The notes under the pieces are model-generated. The model made no database searches. It was given only the letters and a program-made list of their open reading frames with translations, and was not told the origin of the DNA. A DNA stretch of 14,839 nt from an archaeon UBA55. GTDB lineage: Archaea > Undinarchaeota > Undinarchaeia > Undinarchaeales > Undinarchaeaceae. Positions 12,824 through 14,839 of this stretch are shown piece after piece (position 1 is the stretch's first letter; each line of letters opens with the position of its first letter). A program made the translations under genes and the position numbers. The stretch is taken from positions 450 to 15,288 of the forward strand of contig DAFN01000018.1 of assembly GCA_002495465.1 (NCBI GenBank). The letters run 5' to 3'.

Positions 12824-13755
12824 TTGCAGGTTTCCCTTTAGAAAGTGTAGGCATTTTTATTATATCTATTGCAATTTTATTGAAAGGGGCAACTGTGTTT
12901 ACACGCAGGTCTGTGTATATAGCAAGACAAATTGGGGTATCTGATTTTGCAATAGGTCTTACACTCGTTGCATTTTCAACTTCTCTTCCTGAGCTAGCTA
13001 TATCCATGACTGCATCTTTGTCCGGGTCTGACGGAATAGCCATTGGCAACATAATTGGCTCAAATATAGCAAATATTGGTCTTATAATAGGTCTTGCTGC
13101 TATTTTCATGCCGCTTGTTCTTAAGAAAGAAGACTTTAAACAGGCGCTTTTGATGATAGCCGTCCTCTTTCTTGGTTCAATTTTCATGTACAATGGACTG
13201 TCACGATTAGAAGGTCTTATCTTGGTTTCAGTTCTTATTGCCTATGTAATAAATGCATTGAGGCAGGGAAAAGTTGGAACCGTAAAAGCTTCGAAAGGCA
13301 GGTCTCTATCCTCAAACCTGTTCTTTGCCTTTGCTGGAGCCGGAGCAGTCGTCGTAGGAGGTAAATTTGTTGTTGATTCTTCAATAGTAATTGCTAGATG
13401 GGCAGGGATATCTGAAGTACTCATAGGAATCACTATAATTGCAATAGGGACTTCCCTTCCTGAACTTGTTACATCTATTATTGCGGCAAAAAATAATATG
13501 CCAGGAATGGCCATTGGTAATATCATAGGAAGTAATATCTTCAATATTGCGGCAGTGCTCGGACTAACTTCTTTGATATCTCCGATATCAGTATCTCTTG
13601 ATGTATTTCTCTTCGATATACCCGCAATGATGCTCTTCTCTATCATTTTAGCTTCATTCATGTATTTTGGAGCCAATAGAATCAGCAAAAAGAGCGGTAT
13701 GTATCTTCTGACACTTTATGTAATATATCTAGGGGCTCATGTATTCTTCTTCTGA
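12820..13755 (+). CDS. CaCA-family Na+/Ca2+ (cation/Ca2+) exchanger, YrbG-like
   Basis: A 311-residue exchanger with ten hydrophobic segments and the two inverted alpha-repeats. Repeat 1 is GLTLVAFSTSLPELAISM (46-63) with GNIIGSNIAN (76-85). Repeat 2 is GITIIAIGTSLPELVTSI (203-220) with GNIIGSNIFN (233-242). Ion-binding glutamates E58 and E215 are present. Compared with M. jannaschii NCX_Mj as I recall it (E54, N81, E213, D240), the position of D240 is N242, making both repeats Asn there. This may alter Ca2+ versus Na+ handling. The start overlaps the antiporter stop as ATGA, so both transporters are coupled. Together they could link a Na+ or H+ gradient to Ca2+ export. Confidence 0.93.
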   Translation: MIAGFPLESVGIFIISIAILLKGATVFTRRSVYIARQIGVSDFAIGLTLVAFSTSLPELAISMTASLSGSDGIAIGNIIGSNIANIGLIIGLAAIFMPLVLKKEDFKQALLMIAVLFLGSIFMYNGLSRLEGLILVSVLIAYVINALRQGKVGTVKASKGRSLSSNLFFAFAGAGAVVVGGKFVVDSSIVIARWAGISEVLIGITIIAIGTSLPELVTSIIAAKNNMPGMAIGNIIGSNIFNIAAVLGLTSLISPISVSLDVFLFDIPAMMLFSIILASFMYFGANRISKKSGMYLLTLYVIYLGAHVFFF

Positions 13756-13766
13756 CAGACAAAGCC

Positions 13767-13776
13767 TTAAATATAA
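13767..13776 (+). promoter_or_regulatory. TATA-like box of the IF5A-agmatinase operon
   Basis: TTAAATATAA is centred about 33 nt before the IF5A ATG (13805) in the 49-nt spacer. This would give a very short leader of a few bases. No Shine-Dalgarno site is visible. Confidence 0.55.
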
Positions 13777-13804
13777 TAACCTTTAACTCAATTTATTCTT
13801 TGAT

Positions 13805-14245
13805 ATGACAACAAGTTCTGTAATAGCAACACGATTAAAACAAGGAGACCTCTTTCTTCTAGATGGTAAGGGAGATGAAATCTTTAAGGTAAAAAAGCTA
13901 AATACTTCTTCTCCCGGTAAACATGGTCATGCCAAAGTGCGCATAATGTATGTTAATTTCTTCACAGGCTCGGGCGGAGAAGTCACATACAGCGGTCACA
14001 AAGAGATGGATAAGCCTGTTATTGAAAAAGAAAGATCACAAATAATTTCAATTACACCTGGGAAGACCTCAAATGACCCTAACGTTCCTCATGTCCCTGC
14101 GGAGCTTCAACTTATGCATCTAGAAACTTTTGAGACTTACGAACTTCCTTGCCCTAGTGAAATTCCAGAGCCAGATTTGGTAGTTGGTAAAGAGGTTGAA
14201 GTCCGCAAATTTGAAAGCAGGAAGTGGATTGAGAAGCTCATCTAA
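13805..14245 (+). CDS. eif5a: Translation initiation factor IF5A (aIF5A, hypusine-containing)
   Basis: A 146-residue archaeal IF5A, which binds ribosomes and helps peptide-bond formation at difficult sequences. The hypusine loop is intact: SSPGKHGHAKVRI, with K39 the lysine expected to be modified to deoxyhypusine. An N-terminal SH3-like domain (about 10-78) is followed by an OB-fold domain (about 80-146). Length is slightly above the usual 130-140 because of a somewhat longer linker around residues 87-98 (KTSNDPNVPHVP). Deoxyhypusine requires spermidine, which fits the agmatinase-family gene only 5 nt downstream. A TATA-like box precedes it. Confidence 0.96.
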   Translation: MTTSSVIATRLKQGDLFLLDGKGDEIFKVKKLNTSSPGKHGHAKVRIMYVNFFTGSGGEVTYSGHKEMDKPVIEKERSQIISITPGKTSNDPNVPHVPAELQLMHLETFETYELPCPSEIPEPDLVVGKEVEVRKFESRKWIEKLI

Positions 14246-14250
14246 TTCTG

Positions 14251-14839
14251 ATGGACTTTTATTTGAATAAATTTTGCAGATTGTCTGGAGCAAGAAATTC
14301 TGTAAAGGAGAGCAAGGTAATTTTTCTTGGAGTACCCTATGACTGGTCAACTATAGATAGACCAGGTTCCCGATATGGTCCTTTGCATATACGAAAATCT
14401 TTTGAGCAGTTCCTAGGTTATGATTCAACTAGTGAGAAGGACTTGTATGAAAGCCTTCTCCCCTGCGATTTAGGTGATATTGCAGTAGTTCCTGGAGATT
14501 ACACTGAGACTCTTAAAAGGACGGAGGAAACACTTGGAAAAATTCTCTCTGAGAATAGCAAAGCTTTCCTGGTGGGATTGGGAGGAGAGCATTCAATTAC
14601 ATATTCCTTCCTCAAATCTCTTAGGAAAGTAAATGAGGACTTTGTAGTTGTCAGTTTTGACGCACATCCTGACCTAAAAGAAGACTACATGGGGAATACT
14701 GAGACTAATGTAACATATCTCCGGAGGGTGTGTGACTTTGTAGAACCTTCTTCTATAATTCTTGTTGGAATCCGTGATGCAGACCGGGATGAAATGGATT
14801 ATGTGAAAAAGAATAATATCACTCTTCTGCATGGGAAAG
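14251..14839 (+). CDS. speB: Agmatinase/arginase-family ureohydrolase (3' end cut by window edge)
   Basis: About 196 residues of a protein usually near 290 are visible. Family members hydrolyse agmatine or related guanidines with a binuclear Mn2+ centre. Visible metal ligands are H114 (GGEHS), D137, H139 and D141 (DAHPD). The downstream D-x-D pair lies beyond the edge. VPYDWSTIDRPGSRYGP (33-49) is the typical N-terminal block. The residue normally His a little after DAHxD (S/N-H-A-x-x-x-R-R; His163 in E. coli agmatinase) reads N153 in TNVTYLRRV, an unusual change at a substrate/proton-transfer position. It follows IF5A by 5 nt, as in many archaea, suggesting a role in putrescine/spermidine supply for hypusination. 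Because of N153, a different guanidine substrate should be kept open. Confidence 0.9.
   Translation, partial: MDFYLNKFCRLSGARNSVKESKVIFLGVPYDWSTIDRPGSRYGPLHIRKSFEQFLGYDSTSEKDLYESLLPCDLGDIAVVPGDYTETLKRTEETLGKILSENSKAFLVGLGGEHSITYSFLKSLRKVNEDFVVVSFDAHPDLKEDYMGNTETNVTYLRRVCDFVEPSSIILVGIRDADRDEMDYVKKNNITLLHGK

Noticed and set aside
13242..13688. 148-codon minus-strand frame inside the CaCA exchanger, and a similar one at 12798-13193
   Set aside because: Long antisense frames arise from codon bias in hydrophobic transporters; no start context or family pattern.

Overview
The window looks like a piece of an archaeal chromosome. It carries an archaeal/eukaryotic-type IF5A with the hypusine-site loop, an agmatinase directly behind it, an archaeal-type XRE regulator and an ORC/Cdc6-like AAA+ ATPase with a winged helix. 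Most transcription units also have a TATA-like box about 25-30 nt before the start codon, as expected for leaderless archaeal mRNAs; Shine-Dalgarno sites show mainly at operon-internal genes. One-carbon metabolism is folate-type (serine hydroxymethyltransferase, FolD, 5-formyl-THF cyclo-ligase). Small lineage-type membrane proteins and compact packing would suit a DPANN-like or other folate-using archaeon, but I cannot place it more precisely. Coding density is very high. No gene-free stretch exceeds about 90 bases, and I saw no rRNA, tRNA, CRISPR array, insertion sequence or prophage.

Layout. (1) 1-4287, minus strand: a Cys-rich XRE regulator, SufB and SufD (cut by the window edge) form a translationally coupled Fe-S assembly operon. 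Upstream lie a small ferredoxin with its own promoter and two membrane proteins of unknown function. (2) 4311-6103: RNase Z on the plus strand diverges from the membrane-protein unit through a single near-symmetric TATA element. It converges, with no spacer at all, on a YIP1-like membrane protein. (3) 6192-8609, plus: a AAA+ ATPase with winged helix, a zinc-ribbon protein with a possible TBP-like half-domain, and 5-formyl-THF cyclo-ligase, packed with a 5-nt gap and then a 44-nt overlap. (4) 8643-10720, plus: glyA-folD, joined by TAATG, with a separate promoter. (5) 10721-13755: a cation diffusion facilitator (minus; residues suggest Mn2+) diverges from a CPA2-type antiporter and a CaCA exchanger (overlapping ATGA), making an ion-homeostasis block. 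(6) 13805-14839: IF5A and a truncated agmatinase-family gene, the familiar polyamine/hypusine pairing.

Most of the window is housekeeping. The parts most worth a second look are the ATPase plus zinc-ribbon pair, whose function I cannot assign; the Cys-cluster regulator coupled to sufBD with a candidate operator; and a set of active-site substitutions in otherwise ordinary families: FolD (Lys register), agmatinase (His to Asn), CPA2 antiporter (second Asp to Ala) and CaCA exchanger (Asp to Asn). These were read by eye from remembered family motifs and need alignments.
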